From positions 3,410,001-3,474,000 of the forward strand of contig NZ_CP040889.1 in the NCBI RefSeq assembly GCF_006171285.1: a DNA stretch of 64,000 nucleotides, given 5' to 3'. Both the position numbers and the translations under genes were made by a program. The notes beneath the pieces are model-generated. The model saw only the letters and a list, made by a program, of their open reading frames with translations. It did not search any database and was not told the origin of the DNA. Of the stretch, positions 47,814-57,205 are shown one piece after another; the first letter of the stretch is position 1; each line of letters begins with the position of its first letter. Source of the DNA: Leclercia adecarboxylata (GTDB taxonomy: Bacteria; Pseudomonadota; Gammaproteobacteria; Enterobacterales; Enterobacteriaceae).

Positions 47814-48537
47814 TTTAAATGCAGATTTGGGTGAAGGGTGCGGCAGCGATGCCGCGCTGCTACAGCTGGTGTCGTCAGCCAACATCGCCTGCGGTTTTCA
47901 TGCCGGTGATGCCGAAACCATGCTGGCCTGCGTGCGCGAGGCGCTGAAAAACGGGGTGGCCATCGGGGCGCACCCCAGCTTCCCGGATCGGGAGAACTTA
48001 GGCCGCACGGCCATGACCCTGCCGCCGGAGACGGTGTATGCGCAAATGCTGTATCAGATTGGGGCCCTGGCGGCGATCGTTCGCGCCGAAGGCGGGCAGC
48101 TGCGTCACGTGAAACCCCACGGCATGCTCTATAACCAGGCGGCAAAGGATCGCAATCTTGCCGATGCGATCGCCCGCGCTGTGGCGACCGTCGACCCGGA
48201 TCTGATCCTGGTTGGGCTGGCCGGGAGCGAGCTGATCCGCGCCGGAATGCGCTATGGCCTGATCACCCGGGAAGAGGTGTTTGCCGATCGCGGGTATCAG
48301 CCGGATGGTAGCCTGGTGCCGCGGACTCAGGCCGGGGCATTGATTGCCGATGAAGAGCAGTCCCTGGCGCAAACCCTGGAGATGATCCAGCGCGGCCGGG
48401 TGAAAAGTATTACCGGTGAATGGGCAACCGTACACGCACAGACGGTCTGCATTCACGGTGACGGTGAACACGCCCTGGCCTTTGCCCGTCGCCTGCGTCA
48501 GGAATTTGAAGCAAATAATATAAAAATCAGTGCATAA
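47800..48537 (+). CDS. pxpA: 5-oxoprolinase subunit PxpA (YbgL, LamB/YcsF family)
   Basis: PxpA carries the LamB/YcsF fold and completes the PxpABC 5-oxoprolinase. The 245-residue protein begins [15 protein letters not shown] and contains [22 protein letters not shown] and [11 protein letters not shown], the conserved acidic and histidine positions of the family. The ATG at 47800 lies inside the end of pxpC after GGAGG. Two membrane-protein genes of unknown function follow 35 bases downstream. Confidence 0.96.
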   Translation: MIAVDLNADLGEGCGSDAALLQLVSSANIACGFHAGDAETMLACVREALKNGVAIGAHPSFPDRENLGRTAMTLPPETVYAQMLYQIGALAAIVRAEGGQLRHVKPHGMLYNQAAKDRNLADAIARAVATVDPDLILVGLAGSELIRAGMRYGLITREEVFADRGYQPDGSLVPRTQAGALIADEEQSLAQTLEMIQRGRVKSITGEWATVHAQTVCIHGDGEHALAFARRLRQEFEANNIKISA

Positions 48538-48572
48538 CGCACATTTGCAAACACAACAACAGGAAAGAGAAC

Positions 48573-49283
48573 ATGGCAGAGACGCTGTCCCTCTGGCCAC
48601 TCATCGGTATCGCGGTGATTGTGGTCGGGTTTCTTTTACGCTTTAACCCGGTGCTGGTGGTCATTGTCGCCGGGATCGTCACCGGCCTGGCGGCGCATAT
48701 GCCGGTCGCCACCATTCTGGAAAAACTGGGTGAAGGGTTCCTGAACACCCGCAACCTGCCCTATATCCTCCTGATCCCGCTGGCGGTTATCGGCCTGCTG
48801 GAGCGCCACGGCCTGAAAGAGCGGGCTCAGGCGTGGATCGCGAAGATCCACAGCGCCACCGCCGGTCGTCTGCTGATCGTCTACCTGTTCGTTCGTGAAG
48901 CTTCGGCAGCGATGGGGCTGACCAGCCTCGGCGGGCATCCGCAGATGGTGCGTCCGCTGCTGGCACCGATGGCAGAAGGGGCGGCAGAGAAGAAGTATGG
49001 CGAGCTGCCGGGGGCGGTGCGCTATCGCCTGCGGGCCATGTCGGCGGCCACCGACAACGTCGGGCTGTTCTTTGGCGAAGACATCTTCGTTGCCTTTGGC
49101 GCCATCATCTTTATGCATAATTTCATGCTGGAATCCGGCGGCATCCAGACCGAGCCGCTGCATATTGCCCTGTGGGGGATCCCGACCGCGCTCTGCGCCT
49201 TTGCGATCCACGCCACCCGACTGTACCGCCTGGATAAGCATCTGGAGCGCGAACTGGCGAAAGTGCAGGGAGAGGTGAAATGA
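48573..49283 (+). CDS. DUF969 family membrane protein
   Basis: The 236-residue protein has about five hydrophobic segments (roughly residues 6-24, 27-45, 64-82, 160-178 and 192-212) and conserved polar stretches HGLKERAQAWI, REASAAMGLTSLGGHPQMVRPL and TDNVGLFFGEDIF. I recognise it as DUF969, a family of no proven function that occurs with DUF979 next to pyroglutamate genes. It overlaps the DUF979 gene by 4 bases, so the two likely form one complex. From context I infer transport of 5-oxoproline or a related amide, but no motif proves it. E. coli K-12 lacks the pair. Confidence 0.85.
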   Translation: MAETLSLWPLIGIAVIVVGFLLRFNPVLVVIVAGIVTGLAAHMPVATILEKLGEGFLNTRNLPYILLIPLAVIGLLERHGLKERAQAWIAKIHSATAGRLLIVYLFVREASAAMGLTSLGGHPQMVRPLLAPMAEGAAEKKYGELPGAVRYRLRAMSAATDNVGLFFGEDIFVAFGAIIFMHNFMLESGGIQTEPLHIALWGIPTALCAFAIHATRLYRLDKHLERELAKVQGEVK

Positions 49284-50275
49284 ATTTCCAGCAAAGCTAT
49301 CTCTACTGGCTGGCAGGCCTGATCCTGCTGATCGTGGCGCTGATGTCGTTTCGCGATAAAGCCAACCCACGACGCATCACCACCGGTCTGTTCTGGGGCA
49401 TTTACGGCCTGCTGTTCCTGCTCGGCAACTGGACCTACGATCTGGTGGGCGACAAGCGCACCGTCCATATCGCGGTGGGTCTGGCGGTGGTCGTCCTGGC
49501 GCTGATCGCCGGTTTTGGCGGCGTGCGCCTCGGCAGCTATCACCAGCGCACGGCAGAAGAGCGCGAGGGCAGCGCGAAGCGACTGGGCAATCGCCTCTTC
49601 TTACCGGCGCTGGCCATTCCGGTGGTGACGGTGGTGGGCGTGCTGATGTTTAACCACATCCCGGGCCTGCAGGAGACGCTGTTCGGGCCGGGCAACCACT
49701 CGACGCTGGTCACGCTGTTCTCGATGACCATCGGCTCGCTCATTGGCCTGGCGATGGCGGTCAAAATGACCCATGAGAAAGTGCATCAGCCTCTGCAGGA
49801 GGCGCGCCGACTGCTCGACTCCATCGGCTGGGCCTTTATTCTGCCGCAAATACTTGCCACCCTTGGCCTGCTGTTTACCGCCGCTGGCGTCGGGGAGGGG
49901 ATTTCTTACCTAACCCAGACGTATCTGGCGGTGGACAGCCGGTTTATCGCGGTGGCGGTTTATGCCGTGGGCATGGCGCTGCTGACGATGGTGATGGGCA
50001 ACGCCTTCGCTGCCTTCCCGATTGTCACTGCGGGGATCGGCATCCCGATCCTGGTCCTGCAACACGGCGGCAACCCGGCGGTGATGGCGGCGATTGGCAT
50101 GTTCTCCGGCTACTGTGGCACGTTGATGACGCCGATGGCGGCCAACTTCAACATCGTGCCCGCCGCGCTGCTGGAGCTGCCCGATAAAAATGCGGTCATC
50201 AAAGCGCAGGTGCCTACCGGGGTGCTGCTGCTGATCGCCAACGTATTCCTGCTCTACTTCCTGATGTTCCTGTAA
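49280..50275 (+). CDS. DUF979 family membrane protein
   Basis: The 331-residue protein has about nine membrane segments (first at about residues 6-23, last at 312-331). Notable stretches are AVKMTHEKVHQPLQEARRL in a cytoplasmic loop, MGNAFAAFPIVTAGIGIP, and GMFSGYCGTLMTPMAANFN, the last resembling the Gly-Thr-Pro loops of ion-transporter-like carriers. It overlaps DUF969 by 4 bases and ends 9 bases before pcp. With DUF969 it totals about 567 residues, the size of a single secondary carrier, so it could be a split transporter. Function is inferred only from the operon. Confidence 0.85.
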   Translation: MNFQQSYLYWLAGLILLIVALMSFRDKANPRRITTGLFWGIYGLLFLLGNWTYDLVGDKRTVHIAVGLAVVVLALIAGFGGVRLGSYHQRTAEEREGSAKRLGNRLFLPALAIPVVTVVGVLMFNHIPGLQETLFGPGNHSTLVTLFSMTIGSLIGLAMAVKMTHEKVHQPLQEARRLLDSIGWAFILPQILATLGLLFTAAGVGEGISYLTQTYLAVDSRFIAVAVYAVGMALLTMVMGNAFAAFPIVTAGIGIPILVLQHGGNPAVMAAIGMFSGYCGTLMTPMAANFNIVPAALLELPDKNAVIKAQVPTGVLLLIANVFLLYFLMFL

Positions 50276-50284
50276 GGAGAAATG

Positions 50285-50929
50285 ATGCGAACAGTTTTAA
50301 TCACCGGTTTTGAGCCTTTTGGCGGCGAGCGCGTTAACCCGTCGTGGGAAGTGGTGAAACAGCTTGATGGCGCGATTATTGACGACTGTCGCGTGGTAGC
50401 GCGGCAGTTGCCCTGCGTGTTTGGCGAGTCGTTATCGGTGCTGAACGCGGCCATTGACGCGCTGCAGCCCTCCGTCGTGCTGGCGATAGGCCAGGCCGGG
50501 GGCCGGGTGGATGTGACCGTTGAGCGGGTGGCGATCAACGTCGATGACGCCCGCATTCCCGATAACCGGGGGCAACAGCCGGTGGATGTCGCCATTGTCG
50601 ACGGCGGTCCGGCCGCCTGGTTCAGCACCCTGCCGATTAAAGCGATGGTGGCGGCCCTGCGGGAGTCAGGCATTCCTGCTTCTGTTTCCCAGACGGCTGG
50701 CACATTCGTCTGCAACCACGTGATGTACGGCGTGCTGCACAAGCTGGCCCACAGCCCGGACGTGAAGGGCGGGTTCATCCATATTCCTTACCTCCCCGAG
50801 CAGGCGGCAGCGCACCCCGGTGCCCCGAGCATGGCGACGCACACCGTGAAGCAGGCCCTGGAGATCGCCATTGCGGTGGCGCTGCGTCAGGAGCACGACA
50901 TCAAAGTGGTGGGCGGTGCGACGCACTAG
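50285..50929 (+). CDS. pcp: Pyrrolidone-carboxylate peptidase (pyroglutamyl peptidase I)
   Basis: Pcp removes N-terminal pyroglutamate from peptides, releasing 5-oxoproline. The 214-residue cysteine peptidase (family C15) has E80, C143 ([12 protein letters not shown]) and H166 ([12 protein letters not shown]) as catalytic triad, and FEPFGGE..NPSW at the start. Two adjacent ATGs exist (50282, 50285); AAGGAG favours the second by spacing. E. coli K-12 lacks pcp, while Klebsiella has it here. It sits downstream of pxpBCA, which consumes its product. Confidence 0.95.
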   Translation: MRTVLITGFEPFGGERVNPSWEVVKQLDGAIIDDCRVVARQLPCVFGESLSVLNAAIDALQPSVVLAIGQAGGRVDVTVERVAINVDDARIPDNRGQQPVDVAIVDGGPAAWFSTLPIKAMVAALRESGIPASVSQTAGTFVCNHVMYGVLHKLAHSPDVKGGFIHIPYLPEQAAAHPGAPSMATHTVKQALEIAIAVALRQEHDIKVVGGATH

Positions 50930-50941
50930 AAAGGAGACATC

Positions 50942-51733
50942 ATGCCAGAAGGACCAGAGATCCGCCGCGCGGCGGATAGCCTGGAGGCGGAGATAAAAGG
51001 CAAACCGCTCACCGACGTGTGGTTTGCTTTTCCTCAGTTAAAAACCTTTGAATCCCGGCTTATCGGCGAGACGGTCACGCATCTGGAGACGCGCGGCAAA
51101 GCGCTGCTCACCCACTTCTCCAACCAGCTTACGCTCTACAGCCATAACCAGCTGTATGGCGTCTGGCGGGTGGTGGATACTGGTAAACTGCCGGAGACGA
51201 CCCGGGTGCTGCGCGTCAAACTGGAGACGGCGGACAAAACCATTCTGCTCTACAGCGCCTCGGATATTGAGATGCTGCTGCCGGAGCAGCTTACCACCCA
51301 TCCCTTCCTGCAGCGGGTGGGGCCGGATGTGCTGGATTTACGCCTGACGGCAGAGGATGTGAAAGCGCGGCTATTGTCGGCAAAATTCCGCAATCGCCAG
51401 TTTTCCGGGCTGCTGCTGGACCAGTCGTTTCTTGCCGGTCTGGGCAACTATCTGCGGGTAGAAATTCTGTGGGAGGTGGGGCTGGCGGCGAGCCACAAAG
51501 CCTCGCAGCTCAGCGACGCGCAGCTGGATGCGTTATCCCACGCGGTGCTGGATATCCCGCGTCTGTCGTATAACACGCGCGGAGTGGTGAATGAGAAGAA
51601 GCATCACGGGGCGTTGTTCCGGTTTAAGGTGTTTCATCGCGCGGGGAAAAAGTGTGAGCGCTGCGGTGGGGTGATTGAGAAAACGACGCTCTCTTCGCGA
51701 CCGTTTTACTGGTGTCCACATTGTCAGACATAA
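50942..51733 (+). CDS. nei: Endonuclease VIII (Nei)
   Basis: Nei is a DNA glycosylase/AP lyase for oxidised pyrimidines. The 263-residue protein begins [10 protein letters not shown]: after Met removal Pro1 is the nucleophile and Glu2 the acid. A C-terminal zinc finger (CERCGG ... CPHCQ, about residues 238-261) is intact. It lies 12 bases after pcp in the same orientation, so repair and pyroglutamate genes share a transcript, with no obvious functional tie. Confidence 0.97.
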   Translation: MPEGPEIRRAADSLEAEIKGKPLTDVWFAFPQLKTFESRLIGETVTHLETRGKALLTHFSNQLTLYSHNQLYGVWRVVDTGKLPETTRVLRVKLETADKTILLYSASDIEMLLPEQLTTHPFLQRVGPDVLDLRLTAEDVKARLLSAKFRNRQFSGLLLDQSFLAGLGNYLRVEILWEVGLAASHKASQLSDAQLDALSHAVLDIPRLSYNTRGVVNEKKHHGALFRFKVFHRAGKKCERCGGVIEKTTLSSRPFYWCPHCQT

Positions 51734-51739
51734 AAAAAC

Positions 51740-51800
51740 GCCGGGTGGCGCTGACGCTTACCCGGCCTACGTAGGCCCGGCAAGCGTAGCGCCGCCGGGC
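51740..51800. repeat. BIME between nei and gltA
   Basis: Two REP units (51740-51766 and 51775-51800) face each other around CCTACGTAGG. The pair lies between the convergent nei and gltA genes and probably stabilises both mRNA ends. Confidence 0.82.
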
Positions 51801-51807
51801 ATCGCTG

Positions 51808-53094
51808 TTAGCGTTTGGTCACGTCAGACTCGAAATTACGCTGCTCGTAGCCGGTATACAGCTGGCGAGGACGCGCAATTTTCATGCCTTCGGTGTGCAT
51901 TTCGTTCCAGTGTGCAATCCAGCCCACGGTACGCGCCATCGCGAAGATAACGGTAAACATGGAAGACGGAATGCCCATCGCTTTCAGGATGATACCGGAG
52001 TAGAAATCGACGTTCGGATAGAGTTTCTTCTCGATGAAGTACGGGTCGTTCAGCGCGATGTGTTCCAGCTCCATCGCCACCTGCAGCAGGTCATCTTTGG
52101 TGCCCAGCTCTTTCAGAACTTCATGGCAGGTTTCACGCATTACGGTTGCGCGCGGATCGTAGTTTTTGTAAACACGATGACCGAAGCCCATCAGACGGAA
52201 GGAGTCATTCTTGTCCTTCGCACGACGTACGAATTCAGGAATGTGCTCAACGGAGCTGATCTCTTCCAGCATCTTCAGTGCCGCTTCGTTCGCGCCGCCG
52301 TGTGCCGGTCCCCACAGGGAGGCAATACCTGCTGCGATACAGGCGAACGGGTTCGCGCCGGAGGAGCCAGCGGTACGCACGGTAGAGGTAGATGCGTTCT
52401 GCTCGTGGTCAGCGTGCAGGATCAGGATACGATCCATTGCGCGTTCCAGCACCGGGTTCACTTCATACTCTTCGCACGGCGTGGCGAACATCATACGCAG
52501 GAAGTTACCTGAGTAGGAGAGGTCGTTGCGTGGATAAACAAACGGCTGTCCGATGGAATATTTGTAGCACATCGCTGCCATGGTTGGCATTTTGGACAGC
52601 AGACGGAACGCGGCGATATCACGGTGACGCTGGTTATTCACGTCCAGCGAGTCATGGTAGAACGCAGCCAGCGCGCCGGTGATCCCGCACATGACCGCCA
52701 TTGGATGTGAATCGCGGCGGAATGCATGGAACAGACGGGTAATCTGCTCGTGGATCATGGTGTGACGGGTGACGGTGGTTTTGAACTCATCGTACTGTTC
52801 CTGCGTCGGCTTTTCGCCGTTCAGCAGGATGTAGCACACTTCCAGGTAATTGGAGTGGGTCGCTAACTGGTCGATGGGGAAACCGCGGTGCAGCAGGATA
52901 CCTTCGTCACCGTCGATGTAGGTGATTTTGGACTCGCAAGATGCGGTGGAGGTAAAACCAGGGTCAAAGGTAAACATACCTTTAGAACCAAGACTACGGA
53001 TATCAATAACATCCTGACCGAGCGTGCCTTTTAGCACATCCAGTTCGATAGCAGCGTCACCATTTAGGGTGAGTTTTGCCTTAGTATCAGCCAT
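51808..53094 (-). CDS. gltA: Citrate synthase GltA (type II)
   Basis: GltA condenses acetyl-CoA and oxaloacetate to citrate. The 428-residue protein is the NADH-sensitive hexameric type, with catalytic histidines in WGPAHGGAN and GFGHRVYK and the aspartate in NVDFYSG. It matches the E. coli protein (427 residues) to the C-terminus SDVTKR. It is divergent from sdhC across 655 bases of regulatory DNA. Confidence 0.98.
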   Translation of the reverse strand: MADTKAKLTLNGDAAIELDVLKGTLGQDVIDIRSLGSKGMFTFDPGFTSTASCESKITYIDGDEGILLHRGFPIDQLATHSNYLEVCYILLNGEKPTQEQYDEFKTTVTRHTMIHEQITRLFHAFRRDSHPMAVMCGITGALAAFYHDSLDVNNQRHRDIAAFRLLSKMPTMAAMCYKYSIGQPFVYPRNDLSYSGNFLRMMFATPCEEYEVNPVLERAMDRILILHADHEQNASTSTVRTAGSSGANPFACIAAGIASLWGPAHGGANEAALKMLEEISSVEHIPEFVRRAKDKNDSFRLMGFGHRVYKNYDPRATVMRETCHEVLKELGTKDDLLQVAMELEHIALNDPYFIEKKLYPNVDFYSGIILKAMGIPSSMFTVIFAMARTVGWIAHWNEMHTEGMKIARPRQLYTGYEQRNFESDVTKR

Positions 53095-53492
53095 TTACGG
53101 TCTCCTTAGCGCCTTATTGCTTAAGACTGCCCATAACCGGATTTGCATTCAGCTGATTTATCATTGTTACCAGTTTGTTATTTGGCTCGCCGCTCAGCTC
53201 ACGAGGAGAAACCAGGGTACAGAGCAATGGCGCTAGCAGGTAAACAAATGAGAAATCAGAGAAATAACAGCAAATCAGTGTTTGTGCAGTCCGAATTATT
53301 CAAACCTGTATATCACTAATAACTGTCCTGATAACTTCGGTCAATACCATCACACTGTTACATAACTTATTCTCAGGTGAAAGAGAGACCTCATAACTTT
53401 TGCGCATTATATGCCTTTTCTGGTGATGTTTGTAACAATAATGTTTAACATTTGTCAAATCAGATGATTAAAAATTAAAAAGATGTTGTTAT

Positions 53493-53508
53493 CGTGACCC
53501 TGATCACT
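53493..53508. promoter_or_regulatory. CRP-like site upstream of sdhC
   Basis: CGTGA-CCCTGA-TCACT matches four of five bases in each CRP half-site. It is centred about 80 bases before the expected sdh transcription start, as reported for E. coli sdh. Confidence 0.65.
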
Positions 53509-53545
53509 GTTCCGTATAAAACCCGACAAACTGTATGTAGGTTAA

Positions 53546-53574
53546 TTGTAATGATTTTGTGAACGGCCTATACT
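53546..53574 (+). promoter_or_regulatory. sdhCDAB-sucABCD promoter
   Basis: TTGTAA (53546-53551) and TATACT (53569-53574) are spaced by 17 bases, in the same context (GTGAACGGCC before the -10) as the mapped E. coli sdh promoter. Confidence 0.8.
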
Positions 53575-53749
53575 GCCGCCAGGTCTCCGGAAAACCCTGC
53601 AATCCCGAGCCAACCAGCGTTGTAACGTGTCATTTGAGCATCTGGAAGCAATGTTTTGCATGACGCACAGTTATATAAAAGGCACGCTGTCTGACCCGCA
53701 TCGCAGTCCGGAGGAAGGAAACTATAAGAACAGCATGTGGGCGTTATTC

Positions 53750-54139
53750 ATGATAAGAAATGTGAAAAAACAAAGACCTGTCAATCTGGATCTAAAAACG
53801 ATCCGATTCCCCGTAACGGCAATAGCGTCCATCCTTCATCGTGTATCCGGTGTGATCACGTTTGTCGCGGTGGGTATCCTGTTATGGTTGCTGGGTACCA
53901 GTCTCTCGTCTCCGGAAGGATTCCAGCAGGCCTCTGACATCATGAACGGTTTCTTCGTGAAATTTATCATGTGGGGCATCCTGACCGCGCTGGCTTATCA
54001 CGTTGTCGGCGGCGTTCGTCATATGCTGATGGACTTCGGCTATCTGGAAGAGACCTTCGAAACCGGCAAGCGTACCGCTAACATCTCCTTTGTTATCACT
54101 GTCGTGCTTTCACTTCTCGCAGGAGTTCTCGTATGGTAA
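53750..54139 (+). CDS. sdhC: Succinate dehydrogenase cytochrome b556 subunit SdhC
   Basis: SdhC and SdhD anchor complex II in the inner membrane and bind haem b and ubiquinone. The 129-residue form beginning [15 protein letters not shown] has three membrane helices and the SILHRVSGV segment with quinone-site serine and arginine, plus the haem-ligand histidine in [12 protein letters not shown] follow the E. coli start. An in-frame ATG five codons earlier is nearer a GGAGGAAGGAA stretch and remains possible. It overlaps sdhD by 7 bases. Confidence 0.95.
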   Translation: MIRNVKKQRPVNLDLKTIRFPVTAIASILHRVSGVITFVAVGILLWLLGTSLSSPEGFQQASDIMNGFFVKFIMWGILTALAYHVVGGVRHMLMDFGYLEETFETGKRTANISFVITVVLSLLAGVLVW

Positions 54140-54480
54140 GCAACGCCTCCGCATTAGGACGCAACGGCGTACATGACTTCATTCTGGTCCGTGCTACCGC
54201 TATCGTTCTCACCCTCTACATCATCTACATGATCGGTTTCTTTGCCACCAGCGGCGACCTGACGTGGGAAATCTGGACCGGCTTCTTCGGTTCTGCTTTC
54301 ACCAAAGTGTTTACCCTGCTGGCGCTGTTCTCCATTCTGATCCACGCGTGGATTGGCATGTGGCAGGTACTGACCGACTACGTTAAACCGATGGCAATTC
54401 GTCTCGCGTTGCAGCTGGCAATCGTCGTTGCCCTGGTGGTTTACGTCATTTATGGATTTGTTGTGGTGTGGGGGGTGTGA
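54133..54480 (+). CDS. sdhD: Succinate dehydrogenase membrane anchor SdhD
   Basis: The 115-residue hydrophobic subunit has three membrane helices, with the haem-ligand histidine in [12 protein letters not shown] and the quinone-site tyrosine in LTDYVKP. It matches E. coli SdhD (115 residues). It overlaps sdhC by 7 bases and sdhA by one base. Confidence 0.97.
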   Translation: MVSNASALGRNGVHDFILVRATAIVLTLYIIYMIGFFATSGDLTWEIWTGFFGSAFTKVFTLLALFSILIHAWIGMWQVLTDYVKPMAIRLALQLAIVVALVVYVIYGFVVVWGV

Positions 54481-56246
54481 TGAAACTTCCAGTCAGAGAA
54501 TTTGACGCTGTAGTGATTGGAGCCGGCGGCGCAGGTATGCGCGCGGCGCTGCAAATTTCCCAGAGCGGCCAGACTTGTGCGCTGCTCTCTAAAGTCTTCC
54601 CGACCCGTTCCCATACCGTATCCGCGCAGGGTGGCATCACCGTCGCGCTCGGTAATACCCATGATGATAACTGGGAATGGCATATGTACGACACGGTGAA
54701 AGGCTCCGATTACATCGGTGACCAGGACGCCATTGAATATATGTGCAAGACCGGCCCGGAAGCGATTCTGGAGCTGGACCATATGGGTCTGCCATTCTCC
54801 CGCCTGGAGAACGGCACCATTTATCAACGTCCGTTTGGCGGCCAGTCGAAAGACTTCGGCGGCGAGCAGGCGGCACGTACCGCCGCAGCGGCAGACCGTA
54901 CCGGTCACGCCCTGCTGCACACGCTGTACCAGCAGAACCTGAAGAACAAAACCACCATCTTCTCCGAGTGGTATGCGCTGGATCTGGTGAAAAACGAAGA
55001 TGGCGCAGTAGTGGGTTGTACCGCCCTGTGCATCGAAACCGGTGAAGTGGTCTACTTCAAAGCCCGCGCAACCGTGCTGGCGACCGGTGGCGCAGGCCGT
55101 ATTTACCAGTCCACGACGAACGCCCATATCAACACCGGTGACGGCGTCGGTATGGCGATCCGCGCTGGCGTGCCGGTGCAGGATATGGAGATGTGGCAGT
55201 TTCACCCAACCGGTATCGCCGGTGCGGGCGTTCTGGTCACAGAAGGCTGCCGTGGTGAAGGCGGTTATCTGCTGAACAAACACGGCGAGCGCTTCATGGA
55301 GCGTTATGCCCCGAATGCGAAAGACCTGGCGGGTCGTGACGTGGTGGCGCGTTCCATCATGATCGAAATCCGTGAAGGTCGCGGCTGTGACGGCCCGTGG
55401 GGTCCACACGCCAAGCTGAAGCTTGACCATCTGGGTAAAGAGGTTCTGGAATCCCGTCTGCCGGGTATCCTGGAGCTGTCCCGCACCTTCGCGCACGTCG
55501 ACCCGGTTAAAGAGCCGATCCCGGTAATCCCAACCTGTCACTACATGATGGGCGGTATTCCGACCAAAGTGACCGGCCAGGCGCTGACCGTGAACGAGCA
55601 GGGCGAAGACGTGGTGATCCCGGGCCTGTTCGCAGTAGGCGAAATCGCTTGCGTATCCGTACACGGCGCCAACCGTCTGGGCGGCAACTCTCTGCTCGAC
55701 CTGGTGGTGTTTGGTCGTGCGGTGGGTCTGCATCTGCAGGAGTCCATTGCTGAGCAAGGTCCACTGCGTGATGCCACCGAAGCCAATATCGACGCCTCTC
55801 TTGAACGTCTCAACCGCTGGAACGGTAACCGCAACGGCGAAGATCCGGTGGAAATCCGTAAGGCGCTGCAGGAGTGCATGCAGCACAACTTCTCGGTGTT
55901 CCGTGAAGGCGACGCGATGGCGAAAGGTCTTGAGCAGCTGAAAGCGATCCGCGAGCGTCTGAAAAATGCCCGTCTGGACGATACTTCCAGCGAGTTCAAC
56001 ACCCAGCGCGTCGAGTGTCTGGAGCTGGATAACCTGATGGAAACCGCGTACGCGACGGCGGTCTCTGCAAACTTCCGTACCGAAAGCCGTGGCGCCCATA
56101 GCCGCTTCGACTTCCCGGATCGTGACGACGAAAACTGGCTGTGCCATTCCCTGTACCTGCCAGAGTCGGAATCCATGACACGTCGTAGCGTCAATATGGA
56201 ACCGAAACTGCGTCCGGCGTTCCCGCCGAAGATTCGTACTTATTAA
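54480..56246 (+). CDS. sdhA: Succinate dehydrogenase flavoprotein SdhA
   Basis: SdhA oxidises succinate to fumarate. The 588-residue protein has the FAD-binding GAGGAGM motif (residues 14-20), H45 for covalent FAD ([10 protein letters not shown]), and active-site residues in HPTG, and RGEGGYL. It equals E. coli SdhA in length. The ATG at 54480 overlaps the sdhD stop by one base; a GTG/ATG four codons earlier is not used in the family. sdhB follows 15 bases downstream. Confidence 0.98.
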   Translation: MKLPVREFDAVVIGAGGAGMRAALQISQSGQTCALLSKVFPTRSHTVSAQGGITVALGNTHDDNWEWHMYDTVKGSDYIGDQDAIEYMCKTGPEAILELDHMGLPFSRLENGTIYQRPFGGQSKDFGGEQAARTAAAADRTGHALLHTLYQQNLKNKTTIFSEWYALDLVKNEDGAVVGCTALCIETGEVVYFKARATVLATGGAGRIYQSTTNAHINTGDGVGMAIRAGVPVQDMEMWQFHPTGIAGAGVLVTEGCRGEGGYLLNKHGERFMERYAPNAKDLAGRDVVARSIMIEIREGRGCDGPWGPHAKLKLDHLGKEVLESRLPGILELSRTFAHVDPVKEPIPVIPTCHYMMGGIPTKVTGQALTVNEQGEDVVIPGLFAVGEIACVSVHGANRLGGNSLLDLVVFGRAVGLHLQESIAEQGPLRDATEANIDASLERLNRWNGNRNGEDPVEIRKALQECMQHNFSVFREGDAMAKGLEQLKAIRERLKNARLDDTSSEFNTQRVECLELDNLMETAYATAVSANFRTESRGAHSRFDFPDRDDENWLCHSLYLPESESMTRRSVNMEPKLRPAFPPKIRTY

Positions 56247-56261
56247 TGCGGAGACAGGACA

Positions 56262-56978
56262 ATGAAACTCGAATTCTCAGTTTATCGTTATAACCCGGAT
56301 GTAGATGACGCTCCGCATATGCAGGATTACACCCTGGAAGCGGAAGAAGGCCGTGACATGATGCTGCTGGATGCTTTAATGCAGCTGAAAGAAAAGGATC
56401 CGACACTGTCATTCCGTCGTTCCTGCCGTGAAGGGGTGTGTGGCTCTGACGGTCTGAACATGAATGGCAAAAACGGTCTGGCCTGTATCACCCCGATTTC
56501 GGCGCTTAACCGTCCGGGACAGAAGATTGTTATCCGTCCTCTGCCAGGCCTGCCGGTCGTGCGCGATTTGGTGGTGGACATGGGGCAATTCTATGCACAA
56601 TATGAGAAGATTAAGCCTTACTTGTTGAATAATGGGCAAAATCCACCCGCTCGCGAGCATTTGCAGTCGCCAGAGCAGCGTGAAAAACTCGATGGCCTGT
56701 ATGAGTGTATCCTTTGTGCATGTTGTTCGACCTCTTGCCCGTCGTTCTGGTGGAACCCGGACAAGTTTATCGGCCCGGCTGGCCTGCTGGCAGCGTATCG
56801 CTTCCTGATTGACAGCCGCGATACCGAAACCGACAACCGCCTGGAAGGGCTGAGTGATGCTTTCAGCGTATTCCGCTGCCACAGCATCATGAACTGCGTC
56901 AGTGTATGTCCTAAGGGGCTGAACCCGACGCGCGCTATCGGCCACATTAAGTCGATGTTGTTGCAGCGCAGTGCGTAA
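56262..56978 (+). CDS. sdhB: Succinate dehydrogenase iron-sulfur subunit SdhB
   Basis: SdhB carries electrons from FAD to quinone. The 238-residue protein has the [2Fe-2S] cysteines in SCREGVCGSDG and LAC, then CILCACCSTSC for the [4Fe-4S] and CHSIMNC..VCPKGL for the [3Fe-4S] clusters. It matches E. coli SdhB (238 residues). A 227-base structured spacer separates it from sucA. Confidence 0.98.
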   Translation: MKLEFSVYRYNPDVDDAPHMQDYTLEAEEGRDMMLLDALMQLKEKDPTLSFRRSCREGVCGSDGLNMNGKNGLACITPISALNRPGQKIVIRPLPGLPVVRDLVVDMGQFYAQYEKIKPYLLNNGQNPPAREHLQSPEQREKLDGLYECILCACCSTSCPSFWWNPDKFIGPAGLLAAYRFLIDSRDTETDNRLEGLSDAFSVFRCHSIMNCVSVCPKGLNPTRAIGHIKSMLLQRSA

Positions 56979-57205
56979 GTAACACGAGGGGGCGCTGTTC
57001 CCCTCACCCTAACCCTCTCCCCAAAGGGGAGAGGGGATGGAATGCAGAAACCTTTAAAAACTGCCCTGAAGTTTAGACAGTTTCTAAAGGTTCCTTCGCG
57101 AGCCGCTATATAGAGAAGAGCTCGCAGGTGAACCCCGGCACGTACACGTGGTGTGCGTGGTAGTTTCTACGGCGAAATAAGCATAAAAATGCTTAAGGGA
57201 TCACG
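56979..57205 (+). other. sdhB-sucA spacer with hairpins
   Basis: The 227-base spacer holds a palindromic half-unit (57001-57036), a long hairpin with arms AACCTTTAAAAACTG (57049-57063) and CAGTTTCTAAAGGTT (57078-57092), and a second dyad GCGAGC/GCTCGC. The last 110 bases resemble the E. coli sucA leader, where a weak promoter and RNase III processing have been described. Confidence 0.6.
57001..57036. repeat. Palindromic half-unit, related to 7935-8045
   Basis: CCCTCACCCTAACCCTCTCC followed by CCAAAGGGGAGAGGGG is the reverse complement, nearly base for base, of the right half-unit of the composite repeat at 8009-8045. Here it occurs as a single half in the sdhB-sucA spacer. Confidence 0.75.

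Larger units (their letters stand above)
53095..53749. promoter_or_regulatory. gltA-sdhC divergent regulatory region
   Basis: This 655-base AT-rich region separates gltA and sdhC and has no gene. It contains a CRP-like dyad (53493-53508), the sdh promoter (53546-53574) and a 175-base sdhC leader. The gltA promoters must lie on the left side, between about 53150 and 53400. ArcA sites are expected from E. coli, and TGTTTAACATTTGT near 53440 is a loose candidate. Confidence 0.65.

Noticed and set aside
54450..56147. A 565-codon minus-strand frame opposite sdhA
   Set aside because: sdhA is certain on the other strand. The frame is open because of codon bias and shows no recognisable protein.
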